A stretch of DNA of 64,000 bases from Gigaspora margarita (taxonomy: Eukaryota; Glomeromycota; Glomeromycetes; Diversisporales; Gigasporaceae), in NCBI GenBank assembly GCA_009809945.1, contig WTPW01000758.1, forward strand, positions 122,450-186,449, given 5' to 3'. Below, one piece after another: positions 1-12,084 of the stretch; position 1 is the first letter of the stretch; each line of letters begins with the position of its first letter. The notes under the pieces are model-generated. The model made no database searches and was not told the DNA's origin. It saw nothing but the letters and a program-made list of their open reading frames with translations. A program made the translations under genes and the position numbers.

Positions 1-1257
1 CCTCGCTAAAGACGTTCTACTAAATCAAAAGTTAACAAAATTAAATTCAATAGTTTGCAGTTTATAGCATTACAGTTTTCTTAAAACTTCCTGGTACTAG
101 TTGGTGCACTAAAAAAATAAAAAAATAAATAAATAAAAAAAAATTAAAAATGAAATAAAAAAAAATTACGAAAACAAAAAAAAAACTTATCTTTTTCTTA
201 GCATTTTCAATAGCGCTAAAAGAAAAAAAAATTTAAAAAAATAAAATTAAATTAAAAAAAAAATTACCAATCCTGGTCCACAAAAATATCGTAGCACAAT
301 AACTAAACAAAAAAAGAAAAACATTAAAAAAAATAATAATTAAAAAAAAAAATAATTAAAAAAAATAATTAAAAAAATAATTAAAAAAAAAAATAATTAA
401 AAAAAAACTAATTTACCTTGCTAAAGGCGATGGAAAAAAATAAGAATTTTGATATTTAAAAAAAAAAATTAAAAAAAAACTAAATTAATCTACTTAGCTA
501 AAAACGATGGGAAAAAAAAATAAATCTTGACGTTTAAGTCAAATAAAAAAAAAAAATTAAAAAAAAACTAATTCAGACAATGGGCAAAAAAATAAATCTT
601 GATATTTATTAGTAAGTCAAAATAAAACCTAGATCTACAAGTCCCTTTTCATAGCCATTACATTAATGAAGTCAACCGAATATTATGGTCTGCGACTTTA
701 TAGTATTACGGCTTATGGTTTTACAGCTTTATAGTATTATGGTTTTACCTCCAAGCAATAACAACAACAGAGCTTATCTAAAAAATATATATATATTAAA
801 GGCGAAAAAAAAACAAAAGAAACTAAAAAAAAAAAACTTTTCAAGAAAAATGACGTTGATGCGACTTGGAGAAAAAAAAACAACAGTCTAAATATCAAAA
901 ACAATGATTATCAAGCAATGATCATTGTTTATATATGATCACCAATCTCTAAAATGATTGGTCAATCATATAGAGATTGTATAGCAATGGGTTGCTATTT
1001 CCTTTTTGCTTTCAAATAAAATAAATCATATTAAAGTACTACCGTAAATTTCAGAGCAAAGTACCTGGATATATTATATTCCACGTGACAACAAATCTTG
1101 ATTTATACCTTGGATATATTGGGCGGAACAGGACATTATATAGGGGTCTGGTGTAAGAGATATATTAAGTAGAAATGATTGCTTTGTAAAATACCCAGGT
1201 TTTTTTTCTCTTTTGCTTTGTAAAGTTTAAAGGTACTTTAATATAGTTTAAATTTAA
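1..1257. repeat. AT-rich low-complexity flank with degenerate tandem units
   Basis: No gene is visible. Roughly 1-680 is A-rich simple sequence (TTAAAAAAAAATAATT-like runs). Between about 405 and 625 a unit of about 70-90 bp is repeated three times with decay; its recognisable part is GCTAAAGGCGATGG followed by A-rich DNA and AAATCTTGATATTTA. Positions 900-1000 hold small inverted repeats around ATGATCATTGTT and ACCAATCTCTAAAATGATTGG. The 68-codon open frame at 685-891 is simple-sequence coding (Lys-rich tail) and I do not regard it as a gene. Confidence 0.6.
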
Positions 1258-2389
1258 TTGATAATCCACCTGTCAACTGGAGAAAAGGCGAAATATGGCG
1301 TGCTTCCATCTAAAACGTTTTTTCTTACTAAGTTAACAATACATGTTCACTAATTGAAAGTTGTAGAGCTCATCGAGACGCATCTAACGGTGGTTAGATA
1401 ATCCAAATCGGCCTAGTGGGTGGCGAGTTATCATCGAAAAACGATTGGCTGACTATATAAAAAATCTGTGACTGCTATAGGCGAAATGTGGCGTGCTTCC
1501 ATCTAAAACTTTTTTTCTTACTAAATTAATGATACATGTCCACTAATTAAAAGTTGCAGAGCTCATCAAGACGCATCTAACAGTGGTTAGATCATCCAAA
1601 TCGGCCCAGTGGATGGCGAGTTATCGTTGAAAAACGATTGGCTGACTATATAAAAAATCTGTGACGGAGATTACATATGAAAATTGCTATAGGCNNNNNN
1701 NNNNNNNNNNNNNNNNNNNNNNNNNNNNNNNNNNNNNNNNNNNNNNNNNNNNNNNNNNNNNNNNNNNNNNNNNNNNNNNNNNNNNNNNNNNNNNNNNNNN
1801 NNNNNNNNNNNNNNNNNNNNNNNNNNNNNNNNNNNNNNNNNNNNNNNNNNNNNNNNNNNNNNNNNNNNNNNNNNNNNNNNNNNNNNNNNNNNNNNNNNNN
1901 NNNNNNNNNNNNNNNNNNNNNNNNNNNNNNNNNNNNNNNNNNNNNNNNNNNNGCCTATAGCAATTTTCATATGTAATCTCCGTCATAGATTTTTTATATA
2001 GTCGGCCAATCGTTTTTCGACGATAACTCACTATCCACTGGGCCGATTTGGATGATCTAACCACTGTTAGATGCGTCTCGATGAGCTCTACAACTTTTAA
2101 TTAGTGGACATGTATCATTAATTTAGTAAGAAAAAAAGTTTTAGATGGGAGCACGCCACATTTCGCCTATAGCAGTCACGGATTTTTTATATAGTCAGCC
2201 AATCGTTTTTCAACGATAACTCGCCACCCACTAGGCCGATTTGGATTATCTAACTACCGTTAGATGCGTCTCGATGAGCTCTACAACTTTCAATTAGTGG
2301 ACATGTATTGTTAACTTAGTAAGAAAAAACGTTTAAGATGGAAGCACGCCATATTTCACCTTTTCTCCAGTTGACAGGCGGATTATCAA
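1258..2389. mobile_element. Palindromic TIR element with two tandem modules per arm
   Basis: The left half (1258-1694) and right half (1953-2389) are near-perfect reverse complements around a block of N. Each arm carries two tandem copies of a ~190-bp module, starting near 1287 and 1480 on the left and mirrored at about 2180 and 2362 on the right. Each copy begins GGCGAAATRTGGCGTGCTTCC and contains GAGCTCATCGAGACGC and AATCCAAATCGGCC. The ends read TTGATAATCCRCCTGTC and are flanked on both sides by TTAA, a candidate 4-bp TSD, although inverted similarity continues a few bases into the flank. No transposase frame is present, so it is non-autonomous. Open frames across it are N artefacts. Confidence 0.8.
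1695..1952. other. Assembly gap (258 N) at palindrome centre
   Basis: The gap lies exactly at the axis of the inverted repeat. The flanking bases (CATATGAAAATTGCTATAGGC left, its complement right) are still mirror images, so the gap is probably an assembly failure on a hairpin. Confidence 0.95.
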
Positions 2390-3709
2390 TTAATATAGTA
2401 CAGTACAATAGTACCTGAAAGGTTGATTCTTTTTAAAAATAGGTTTGTTTTTTTTTTATTTTTTTTTTTTGAAGCAGATTTCACTTTTTTTTTTATCGAT
2501 TTTGATCAATTTTGATCAATTTGCATTTTTTTTTTTAACATGGTTTCGCATCTTTTTGTTTTTTTGAAACAAATTGTAGCATGTTGTTGACCTATGAAAA
2601 TATACAAAAACGAGCATAACTCTTGATCCAATAATTGGAATTCGATAAAACAACCACCATTTGACTTAGCTCGATGAGACAGTTCGAATGAGCTATAGAT
2701 CATCTCTGTATGACCACTAGTTTCCAAAGTCAGAACCAATGAACAATCAAGTATAGGATCTACAATTTGATTGGCTAGGAGATCTACTGCGCGCCAAAGT
2801 GCATATATGGCATTTATAAAACATATCATATTTATAGCATATATACTCTATATTTTATTTATTACATATATGTCTTTTATTTCATATATTACATTTATAC
2901 TATTTATACTATATATTTTATTAGTAGTAGATATAGCATTTATTGCACATGTAATAGATATAGCCCATTACATTTGTGAAAAACAAAAATGTATAAAAGC
3001 AGCTGATATGGACCCCAAGTTCAACATCGAGTCTTTATACTCTTTTAATAAATAAAACATTTATTTACTACACAAATTAAACAGTTACTAGTATCTTCAT
3101 ATACTTTTAATTGTTGTCTCTTTCATAATTGCAAATTGCCATAAATCTTCTTTGTTAAGTTTTCTTGAAAAATGCCTTTCGACTTAGTTAAATCACAGTA
3201 ACAAGTGAGGTTACACAAAGTAATTACTGTCTAAGGTCGCTCTAGTTACCTACTATCTGAAAAGAAGTAGATATAGGATAACAATATATTTAAATATTAA
3301 AAATAATAATGCTTTTGTTTTTAAAAAAAAAACAACTTTTTTTATCAATAAAAAAAAAACTTTTCTAAAACACTTTTGCAACAAAACTTTTAGAAAAAAC
3401 ATTGAAAAACTTTGACAATGCTTCTAAAAAGTATTTTAGCTATAAGATTTTACCAATATAAACATCACCAATAGACTAACTGAGAAAAGCTTTTGTAATT
3501 ACCTATCTAGAAAGAGCTCTAGCATGGAATAGCTAGTTTGTTTAACATTGAACCAAAGCAAATTAGAGATTAGAGGAGTGCAATAAATCACATAATTAGG
3601 GTTTACATAGGTCCAACCCTCTCCCTCTTGTGATAGACTAGTGACCAATCAAATTTTGTTTTTTTAATATTAAAAAATTCAAAAATGTTTTTGACTCACG
3701 TATAATAAC
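2390..3709. other. Non-coding stretch with a module remnant and an AT minisatellite
   Basis: Positions 2618-2706 hold one degenerate copy of the recurring semi-palindromic module (TTGATCCAATAATTGG, then GCTCGATGAGACAGTTC). Positions 2830-2950 are a degenerate TATATTTTATTTATT-type repeat, which gives a 94-codon hydrophobic open frame (2771-3055). I read that frame as repeat-derived because it overlaps an antisense frame and shows no domain. Nothing else recognisable is seen up to 3709. Confidence 0.5.
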
Positions 3710-4046
3710 AGTTGCTACATAGTAAAGTCAAAATTTTACTATGTGAATCGATTGAAGTTGCTTAAGTAAACTTGTTCAGAGGATCAAAATACACTTAATT
3801 TAAAATTTTTATTAGTATTAGAGAACTTTTTATTATTTGACTTTTTGATTTTTATGTTCAACAAAAATTTTAAAATTTTTTAAAAAAATATATTTAACAA
3901 ATATAAAATTAAAAGTTAAATAATAAAAACTTCTTTAATTTTGATAAAAATTTTAGAATATATGTATTTTGATATTCCAAACAAGTATACTTAATCGATA
4001 ATTATCAATTGAAATTGTAAAATTTAGACTTTACTATGTAGCAACT
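3710..4046. mobile_element. MITE with long TIRs (AGTTGCTACATAGTAAAGTC)
   Basis: The two halves are reverse complements over about 130 bp, with terminal AGTTGCTACATAGTAAAGTC identical at both ends. No coding capacity. A single arm of the same family recurs at 36344-36490 (AGTTGTTACATATAAAAGTC, then TTAAGTAAACTTGTTTGG). I see no clear TSD. Confidence 0.75.
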
Positions 4047-4565
4047 TTCTGTGAATTTTTATTATAATAAATACTTAAGTGGTAATCCGCAGTTAAAGGG
4101 TCAAAATTTCATAGTACAAATTAGCGGAGTTTTACTAATTGCCTTATATAGAAGTAGAATACCGTACATTTCTAATCATAATAAAAACCCTATAGTAAAC
4201 AATCAACAAATACTTATATCGTGTCATATACTAACGCGATTTGAATGATTTAACTATTATTAAAATCAGAAAAGTTGGTTCTGCAAAGTTTAATTAGAAA
4301 TTACAAAAGGTTTGCTTAGTAAAAAAAATACTTTTATATGTAGAAAAGCCCCATTCACACACTATAGAAATTTACTATTAAATTCTGCTGTAATTGATTA
4401 TAAAATGATCATCATTTTTTACCCTTTATCTGCGATTTACCACTTAAATATTATTAGCTATTTTACTATATATATATATATAGGACGTGATAAATGGGAA
4501 CCTTCTCCTTCCCTAAAAAATTACGCGATTTATTGCACTTCCCTTAGTAAAACAAATGAGAAGAA
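4047..4565. other. Non-coding, partial MITE end
   Basis: No convincing gene; the 65- and 85-codon frames have no recognisable domain. Positions 4480-4546 (AAAAAATTACGCG...GCACTTCCC then TTA) match the right end of the MITE family at 57818-57953, so a diverged or truncated copy lies here. Its left end is not identifiable. Confidence 0.4.
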
Positions 4566-5990
4566 CTAATGATGGCTCAACCACATATAAAGCACCATAA
4601 TAGTAGAGCAAAACCTCACTATTCCGATCTTAAGAGTGAATTTGCTGACTGAGTTCAAGCTTAATGTAATAAATTAAAACTAGTCAGTCGCAGCATAGTG
4701 CAAATTAAAGTGACAACTTTAACAAAATCTCAGAAATATATTTCCCAATATCCCAATATTGGTCAGTTTAGATGGAGTAGTAAATGGCTTTTAGGTTTTT
4801 TACGACATTATAATTTTAGAAATCATCATTGAACAACTATTGTGCAACAACTACCTGCAAATTTAGAGGCACAATGACAAGAACTTTTAAATTTTGTTCA
4901 ATACTGTCATCTTTAATATAATTATTTGTTACAATTAATGGATAATATGGATGAAACTCCTCTTGCTTTCAATATGCCAACCATTAATGATATAGGAAGT
5001 AAAACTATCTGAATTAGAACTTGTGGTTACAAAAAATCTTGTTTTACTATTGTATTTGCATGTATAGCAAATGGTAGTAAGTTACTACCAATGATTATTT
5101 TTAAACTAAAGAATGTTCCAAGGTTTCGGTTTCCACCTGGTGTAATTGTTAGAGCAAATGAAAAGGGATGGATAAATGTAACAGAAATGATGTACTAGAC
5201 AAATGCAATTTGGAATAATCAAACACTATGTGCTATAAACTCGTGATTATTATTAGTGATGGATTCATTCAAGGGTCACTTGGTTCCTCCTGTTAAAAAT
5301 AAACTTCTTGAAAAAAAATACTAACATCGCAACTATTCCTGGAGGACTAACATCGAAACTACAACCACTCGATATATCAATTAACAAATCGTTTAAAACA
5401 AAGGTATTAAGAAATTATTTTTTTGTTTTACATGAATTTTTTTTTTAATTTTTCAAAAAAAACCTTCTGAATCACCAACTATATATTTATTAATAGATCA
5501 GATCTTTTCATAACGAATAGATATTACACAAAATAATGGAATTAATACAAGCTGGTTGAATCAAACGTCCATTATACAATATTATTGCAAAATGGGTTCA
5601 ACGTTCATGGGATGCTATTGATCCCAACTTATCAAATGTCTTTTAAATATTGTGGTATCGCAGTTTTAGTATAGATCAGAAGAAAATTTAATTTTTAATT
5701 ATGATCAAGTTGAAAATTACAAAGTTGAAGACAATGAATTAGTTTTTAATAATAGTGAAACAAATCAACTTCAACAATACTTTTTACTACAACAAGGCCC
5801 TTCACTCAACAATTCTTTTTATCTTAACCATTCCAACAATATCTTCTATCCCAACAACACCTTCTATTTCAACAACACCTTCTGTTCCAACAATACCTTC
5901 TGTCCCAACAATACTTTTTGTCCCAATAGCACCTTGCAATCCAACAATATCTCTACTCTAACAAAATCCTACAATCTAGCAATACTTGTC
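4566..5990 (+). pseudogene. Decayed pogo/Tigger-type (Tc1-mariner) DDE transposase
   Basis: Translation by eye from ATG 4566 gives, through many stops, a pogo/CENP-B-like layout: an N-terminal helix-turn-helix region (LKSEFAD.VQ), a second DNA-binding part (FRWSSKWLLGFLRHYNFRN), then the DDE catalytic core. The core starts at NMDETPLAFNMP (first Asp, about 4945) and continues with GSKLLPMIIFKL.NVPRF..PPGVIVRANEKGW, then LLLVMDSFKGHL (second Asp, about 5260) and GGLTSKLQPLDISINKSFK. In the family this enzyme cuts and pastes its element at TA. Stops are mostly TGA (at DTGAV near 4653, HHTGATT, AQTGAQE, KTITGAIR, NSTGALLL, AGTGAIK), with a few TAA and a TAG, plus frameshifts around 5320-5460. 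The tail at 5815-5960 is an 18-bp minisatellite giving Asn/Pro/Thr-rich codons. The element is dead, and I find no matching TIRs. Confidence 0.85.
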
Positions 5991-6661
5991 CCAAGAGATG
6001 GAATTTGAATCTTACTATATTCCAAATGAAGTAGGAGATGTTGTGAATCAATAGGTTGAATAATCTCGCAACCATGCAATTATAAAATCATTGAAATTAA
6101 ATAAACTCACCATGACTAAATAATGTGAATTCGGAACCAAATTTTCATAAATTTGTGATGCTTATAAATTTTAATTAATTTATTACTATATATACTAGTA
6201 ATCTTTAAAATTAAAAAGTTTAAAAATAGTTTATTAAATAAACTATTACATTCGTTAAATAGTTTTTATAAATTATTTTTTCTTTACAAAAATAAATTAT
6301 TAAATTCGTTAATTTTATACTGATTGCAAAAATGACATATGATACTTGCAAGATAAAATTAAACCAAAAAAAAAGAGATTTATACTAGTATTAGCAAAAA
6401 AAAAAAAGATAGGATTTATTTAGTCTTTGATTTGTACTCGGATCTTTTACAAAATCCATGTTGAGTGATCTTGAAATGTACCCAGTACAAATCAAGAGGG
6501 TACTGATCAAGGGGGTATTTGCTCTAAAATTTATAGTAATAGCTAATAATATGTAGCCAGTAGCCAATTGATAAATATATAAAATTTTATGTTGGCTAAT
6601 ACTTACAATTTAACAATTTATAAATCTATTGTTTGGCTTTATAATTTAAATGTAGTAATAA
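5991..6661. other. Non-coding, hairpin at 6424-6502
   Basis: No gene seen. Positions 6215-6320 resemble 24965-25100 (TTCGTTAAATARTTTTTATAAA and surroundings), a diverged dispersed repeat. An inverted repeat lies at 6424-6502: TTTGATTTGTACT on the left, AGTACAAATCAAG on the right. It may be the end of the pogo element, but no left partner was found. Confidence 0.4.
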
Positions 6662-6823
6662 TGGCGCTGACATTTATTAGATAATATTTTAGGGAGTGGG
6701 GGTCAAGCAAAACCTTACCTTATATAAAAAAATTATAGTCAATCAAATTTAGCAAAATATATTACCTGGAGGTGGGGTAAGCTTCTATAGTAAATAGATA
6801 TTAAGTAATAAATGTTAGCACCC
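6662..6823. mobile_element. MITE, 3-bp TAA TSD (PIF/Harbinger-like)
   Basis: The termini TGGCGCTGACATTTATTA and (right end, complement) GGGTGCTAACATTTATTA are inverted copies flanked on both sides by TAA. Inside the ends are G-rich blocks (GGGAGTGGGG left, GGAGGTGGGG right). Same family as 60115-60351. No coding capacity. Confidence 0.7.
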
Positions 6824-8067
6824 TAACTTAATAAACTTTGCTAATTACCAAATGCTTTACTTTTGTTCTTATGAAAGCTTTCTAAAAAAAGCAATTGAAA
6901 ATAATTAGAAAAAATTTTCTACTAGAATACTTAAAACAAAGACCTTTTGTTTATAAATAAAGATACTTAAGTTTAACTTATTATAGTTAAGCAAATAGTA
7001 AAATTGATAGTTTTTAGAATACATTATATATCAAATTTTTAACTGCCTATATAAATAGTTTGTATAACAATTATTTTAAAAGTTTCTTCTATACTTGATT
7101 GCAAGTATTGGTTGATACCATAGTACAAGTTACTGAAAGTAAATGAAAATTTGTATAAAACAAGTACTACTTTACAAGTTTTTTATTTAGGATAAGCTAA
7201 ATTATAATTTGGGTATATTGAAAAAGTTCTAAAGGCCAAGAAAAAAATGATTTGAGAGTTTGAACTAACTATATATATACTACAAAATATTCTAGTAAAG
7301 CAGTTGAGATTGGTTAAAAAACAAAAAATTAGAGAGTTAAAATAGATAGCCTTCTAGATATACTACAAATATAGTAATTAGTATAAAAACTTTGAGTGAA
7401 CTACTTAAATTAGACAATCTAAATTGTATTTATTGCTAATTGTGCTTTTATTCATGTATAATTTACAATAAACTAAATAAATCCTATGCTCAAAACAGGT
7501 ACTTTGAAAACAAAAAAAAAATACAATAATAAAATATAAACTATATAATATAAAGTAAATATTTATAAATTTTATTTTGTACTATATTGCTATACTATAC
7601 TAAAAACCTGTTTTATAACAATATAATATAGTTCAAATAGAAATAATATGACTTTCAGTTTTTATATATATTGTATTTCTCTAAAAATAAGCACATCTTT
7701 TTTGTTATAATGTTGCTTATTTTTAAATACTTAGTAAAACAAAAAATATTTTTACAAAAAACTAATTTTTTGTTTATTCTTGTTCATAATAACAATCACA
7801 TAATCAAGGACCCAAATATAAAATATTTAGGATTATGCACTAGCATAATATGTGCATAATTTACTAATTATTTATATTGTATATGCTTCACATAATTGAG
7901 CAAAAAAAGCATAAATCATATAAATAAAATATGATTGGTTGTTAAAAGTATGTTAACTTTATTTAACAATGATTAAATTTGTAATTTTGGTAGATAAATT
8001 CTGAAAAGTTCTAAAGTAAAAAATAAATAAACTTAAATTACAAATAGTTAAAATAAAATTTTTAGTA
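6824..8067. other. AT-rich DNA, nothing recognised
   Basis: Very AT-rich unique-looking sequence. The only open frame above 60 codons (7671-7859) has no recognisable motif. Positions 7990-8065 are the first of two direct copies of a sequence duplicated at 9180-9275. Confidence 0.5.
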
Positions 8068-9101
8068 ACAGGCCCAGGACATGTCCCTTTACAGGGGTTC
8101 AAAATGTTATCTATAATTAAAATTTTTAAAAAAACATATGAATTTACTATATAACTTTGAGCTAAGATTCTTTTAGATGTTACTTATTAACTTTAAATTA
8201 AAATTTTCAGGTATATAGAACAAGGGGAGAAGAAAAAATTGAGCTTAAAAATTGAATTAAAATTTTGTCAATTTTGCACAAAACGAAAATGTAACTTGAC
8301 CAAAATCAAATATTTTCCAATTTTAATATAAGAAGTATATGTAAAAACATGCCCTGAACAACTTTACTTAGTCAATGAAAGTAGATTACCTTGTAAGAAA
8401 AATGGGCTATCTATGTACTAAAGTTAAAATTTATTGTATTTCTTGATTAAACTTTTTTCCTTATTAGGTAACCTATTTTGGGCTCTTGTTTGCTCTATAA
8501 TTTTATATTATATTTGAGATTGAAATGCACTTTTCGAACCTTTTACTAAGTGAAAAATGGGGTTAAAGTTTGAAAAAAAAATTTTTTTTTTTAGAAAAAA
8601 AATTTTTTCTAACTTTAAACCCATTTTTCACTTAGTAAAAGGTCTGAAAAGTGCGTTTCAATCTCAAATATGATATAAAATTACATGCTGATCAACTGCC
8701 CAAAGTAGGTTACTTAATAAGGAAAAAAGTTTAATCAAGAAATACAATAAATTTTAACTTTAGTACATAGATAACCCATTTTTCTTACAAGGTAACCTAC
8801 TTCCATCAACAAAGTAAAGTTGATTAGGGCATGTTTTACATATATTTCTTATATTAAAATTGGAAAATACTTGATTTTGGCCAAGTTACATTTTCGTTTT
8901 GTACAAAATTGACAAAATTTTAATTCAATTTTTAAGTTCAATTTTTTCTTCCCCTCTTGTTCTATATACCTGAAAAATTTAATTTAAAGTTAATAAGTAA
9001 TATTTAAAAGAATCTTAGCTCAAAGTTATATAGTAAATTCATATATTTTTTAAAAAATTTTAATTATAGATAACAATGAAAGGGACATGCTCTGGGCCTG
9101 A
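8068..9101. mobile_element. 1.03-kb near-perfect palindromic element
   Basis: The whole segment folds back on itself. The left arm, 8068 to about 8585, is reverse-complementary to about 8595-9101, with only scattered differences and a centre of A/T runs near 8580-8610. The termini are ACAGGCCCAGGACATGTCCC on the left and, in complement, TCAGGCCCAGAGCATGTCCC on the right. No transposase frame. The flanking sequence TTTTTAGTA...TAAATGT can be compared with an unoccupied paralogous copy at 9255-9275 (TTTTTAGTATATGT). This is consistent with insertion at TA (or TAA) with target duplication, as in Tc1/mariner or PIF/Harbinger elements. Confidence 0.85.
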
Positions 9102-9341
9102 TAAATGTTTGAAAATTTTTAAAAAATAAAACTAATTATATATAACATACAATAACATACAATAAAAAATTGCAAAAGGTAAGTTCTGAAAAGTTCCAAA
9201 TTAGAAAATAAATAAAAATAAATAAACTTAAATTACTAGTATAGTTGAAATAAAATTTTTAGTATATGTCCAAAAATTTCAAAAAATAGAACTAATTATA
9301 TATAGTATACAATAATAAAAATTGCATAATTAATCACATAA
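9102..9341. repeat. Direct duplication containing the paralogous empty site
   Basis: The stretch from TTCTGAAAAGTTCTAAA through AAAATTTTTAGTA, present at 7998-8067, is repeated at 9183-9275. The following AACTAATTATATATA part occurs at 9125-9165 and again at 9290-9330. The region is thus a local tandem duplication, and the 1.03-kb palindrome sits in one copy. No gene. Confidence 0.65.
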
Positions 9342-9568
9342 GGCCATGCAAATTAAATTAGTTGATTCTCGTCACATAGAACAAACAAATAGGACCTGGC
9401 CGGCCGGCAAAAAATGTTATATTTAAAAAATTTTTTAATATAAAAAATTTTTATAAATTTTTTTTTCATACAAGAATAAAAAAAATTTTATATAGAAAAA
9501 AATTTTAACTTCTCAAAAAAAATGTCCCAGCCAGGTGACAAGAATCAATTTTATTAGTTTGTGTGGCC
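9342..9568. mobile_element. MITE, 227 bp, TAA TSD (PIF/Harbinger-like)
   Basis: The ends are inverted: GGCCATGCAAATTAAATTAG on the left and, in complement, GGCCACACAAACTAATAAAA on the right. A second conserved block, TTGATTCTCGTCAC / TTGATTCTTGTCAC, lies inside. TAA is present directly on both sides (9339-9341 and 9569-9571). The interior has a GC-rich GGCCGGCCGG block followed by A/T runs. Non-coding. Confidence 0.75.
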
Positions 9569-11703
9569 TAATTTTAAATTTATTTTGCATCTATTGCATA
9601 ATCAATCTCAGTTTATCCATATAATTTACTTCATCACATTACATAATTCTGGGCACCCTACCCGAACATCTAGTACAAAGATCATATATTATATATTTTA
9701 GCAAAAACTTCTGAAATTTGAGAAGCAAAAAATAGTTTTTGGCAATTATTTTGGCATCTAGTAGTCCAATTTGAATAAACTTTTTTAAAATAAAGCTTTT
9801 AATGAGGCATATCTAATAAAAAGAAGTTAATTTAATTCTGATTACTGGATTAAAAGTTATTTAAACAAATATAGTTTTGTTATTTTTAGCAAATTAGATT
9901 AAATTCCTAGTTATGATCTATATAAGAGATATTCAGGTTTTTATAATCATCTTTTGTGATTTTTCTTGTTATAACAATCTTTGATTGTCTTTGTATCACT
10001 TTTTATTTCTTATAATCAAGATCTTAAATAAACTTGCTAGAAATAAATTATCATTATGCTTTTAACCAAATTTTGTATATACATTAGAGAAAAAGATCAA
10101 ACAAAAATTTTATAATATATTTGAACTTAATAAAGAGAATTTGCAAGTTTTCACAATTTAATATAAAATTTTTTATTTATTTATTATTATTAAAAAAAAA
10201 AAAGCCAGAAAAAAGAAAAAAAACTTCAAAAAAAAGAAAAAAAAAACCAAAAAAAAATCATTTAATGCTATAAATATGAGTTGATCTATTTAAAAATTAA
10301 ATTAAAAAAATATTTTTAAGTTAAGTCAAAAAAATATTCTTAAGCAAAATCAGAAAAATGCTCTTAAAACAAGTTAAAAAAAATGGTTCAAGCCAAAACA
10401 AAATAGTATTTCTGAATCAAATCAAAAAAATATTCCCAATTCAAACAAAAAAAAAATTTGCAAGCATAAAAGTTTTTTGCTTATTTGTAATAATATTTTG
10501 TTAAAACATATATACAATAAAGAAAATATCTTTTTAAGTGAAGCAAACCAAATTGTTAAAATAGTACTAAAAGTCATTAAGCAGCATGAACTTTTTATTC
10601 TATTACACAAAAATTAAAAGTAATTAATTATATATTATAGTATGAAAAAACATAGCAGTAGTTAATTTTAATTTTGATGCTAGTATAGTTGAAACCTAAA
10701 TAAAAGCAAGCTCAAATTGGATAGCAAAAACCAATAACAAAAGCAAGCAAATTGGTTTTGGTCAAAGGGCTTTTTATTCTAAAGCTGAAAAATACCTATA
10801 TATATAAATAATTGAACAAAAAAGCAAGCATTAGCTATAACTTATAAGATTATACAAAACTGAATAATAGAAATTTTGCAACAACTAAATATAGTAGCTC
10901 TTTATGATAAGTTGCAAAAACATTCAAAATATTGTATTATTGAATAGTTGCATTTATAAAAAAGAATAAACAGTACTGCAATGGCATACAAGAATTTTAC
11001 AAAAACTTTCTAAACAAACTTAGAAGTTGTTAGAAAAATTTCATGAACATATTACTCAACTTAAAAACCTAAAGTTTTTTAAATTAGTCAATATTTTTAA
11101 TATAAATAAAATATCTATTTGGTTTAATATGGCAAGTAACTTTATTATCAATCTAAAAGATAAAAAAATAATTCATATTTGTGCTATAGGTAATAACTAA
11201 TATTTTATTTACTAATACTATTATATAGTGTTGTCATAGAACAGCTTTGGACAATGATTTGGACAATTTTAGACAATTTTAAACAATTAAATAAAGTAAA
11301 ATTACTTAAATTTTATTATAATAACCTATTTTAATTTTAACTGAAATGTGTTTAGCACCTAAAAAAATATATAGTTATATATTTTTTAGATAAATTTATT
11401 AACTATTAAAGCCTGGGCAAGCTTTGAACAATCTTGGACATTTGGACAATTTTGGACGTGGACAAGCTAAAAAAAGCTATAGACAGCCAAAACATACAAT
11501 ACTGCTATTATATATTATTAATGTAGATAGAACAAAGCTTTCCCAATTAGCATTTTTTAAAAAAAGCAATTAATATATAAAGAGCAAAAATGAATTCTAG
11601 CTAGTATTGTAGTTTGGTTTTAAGCTAATGGTTGGATGAATACCTAATTAATAATAAAATATATGAATTATTTTTATAAATTAAATCTAAAAAATAGAAC
11701 TAA
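9569..11703. other. AT-rich non-coding DNA with a K-family fragment
   Basis: Positions about 10130-10450 resemble the left interior of the large K elements (GCAAGTTTTCACAATTTAAT, then (TTATTA)n and A-rich DNA). The rest shows no gene, no tRNA and no clear inverted repeat. The 62-codon minus frame at 10422-10610 is not credible. Confidence 0.5.
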
Positions 11704-12084
11704 AAATAAACTAACAATAAGGGGTGTGGTGACTTAGAGAAGTTGGTAAGTTGTTACTTCCAAGCGGCAGGTCTAGGGTTCAAATCCCACTGGCGACAGT
11801 TTGAAAAATAAGCCTGTATTACAGTACTATTTCTTCTCATAGGTCCTTTGGTACACCATCTTGAATGGGAGCCATCGGGCACACAAAATCCAAGGATCAG
11901 AAAATGGATATCCATTTGGAAGTCCCGAGTGAGGAAGTAGCAAAGATCTTTGATGGTGCTAACTATAATTGGAGTATCAGAAACCAGAGTCAGAGAACCA
12001 GACGACAAAACCCTTGAGGAAGGGGTCTACCAACCTGCCCGCCAGAGTCATATCGTATCGGAGGAAAAGAACATGTGTTTCAGC

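Noticed and set aside
1661-2064. Open frames of 99-125 codons across 1695-1952.
   Set aside because: They exist only because N is read through, and their sense and antisense ends are identical because the region is palindromic.
2771-3055. 94-codon membrane-like protein.
   Set aside because: Hydrophobicity comes from an AT minisatellite; antisense overlap and no neighbouring gene signals.
5755-5961. Ser/Pro/Thr repeat protein.
   Set aside because: Out-of-phase reading of the minisatellite at the end of the dead pogo transposase.
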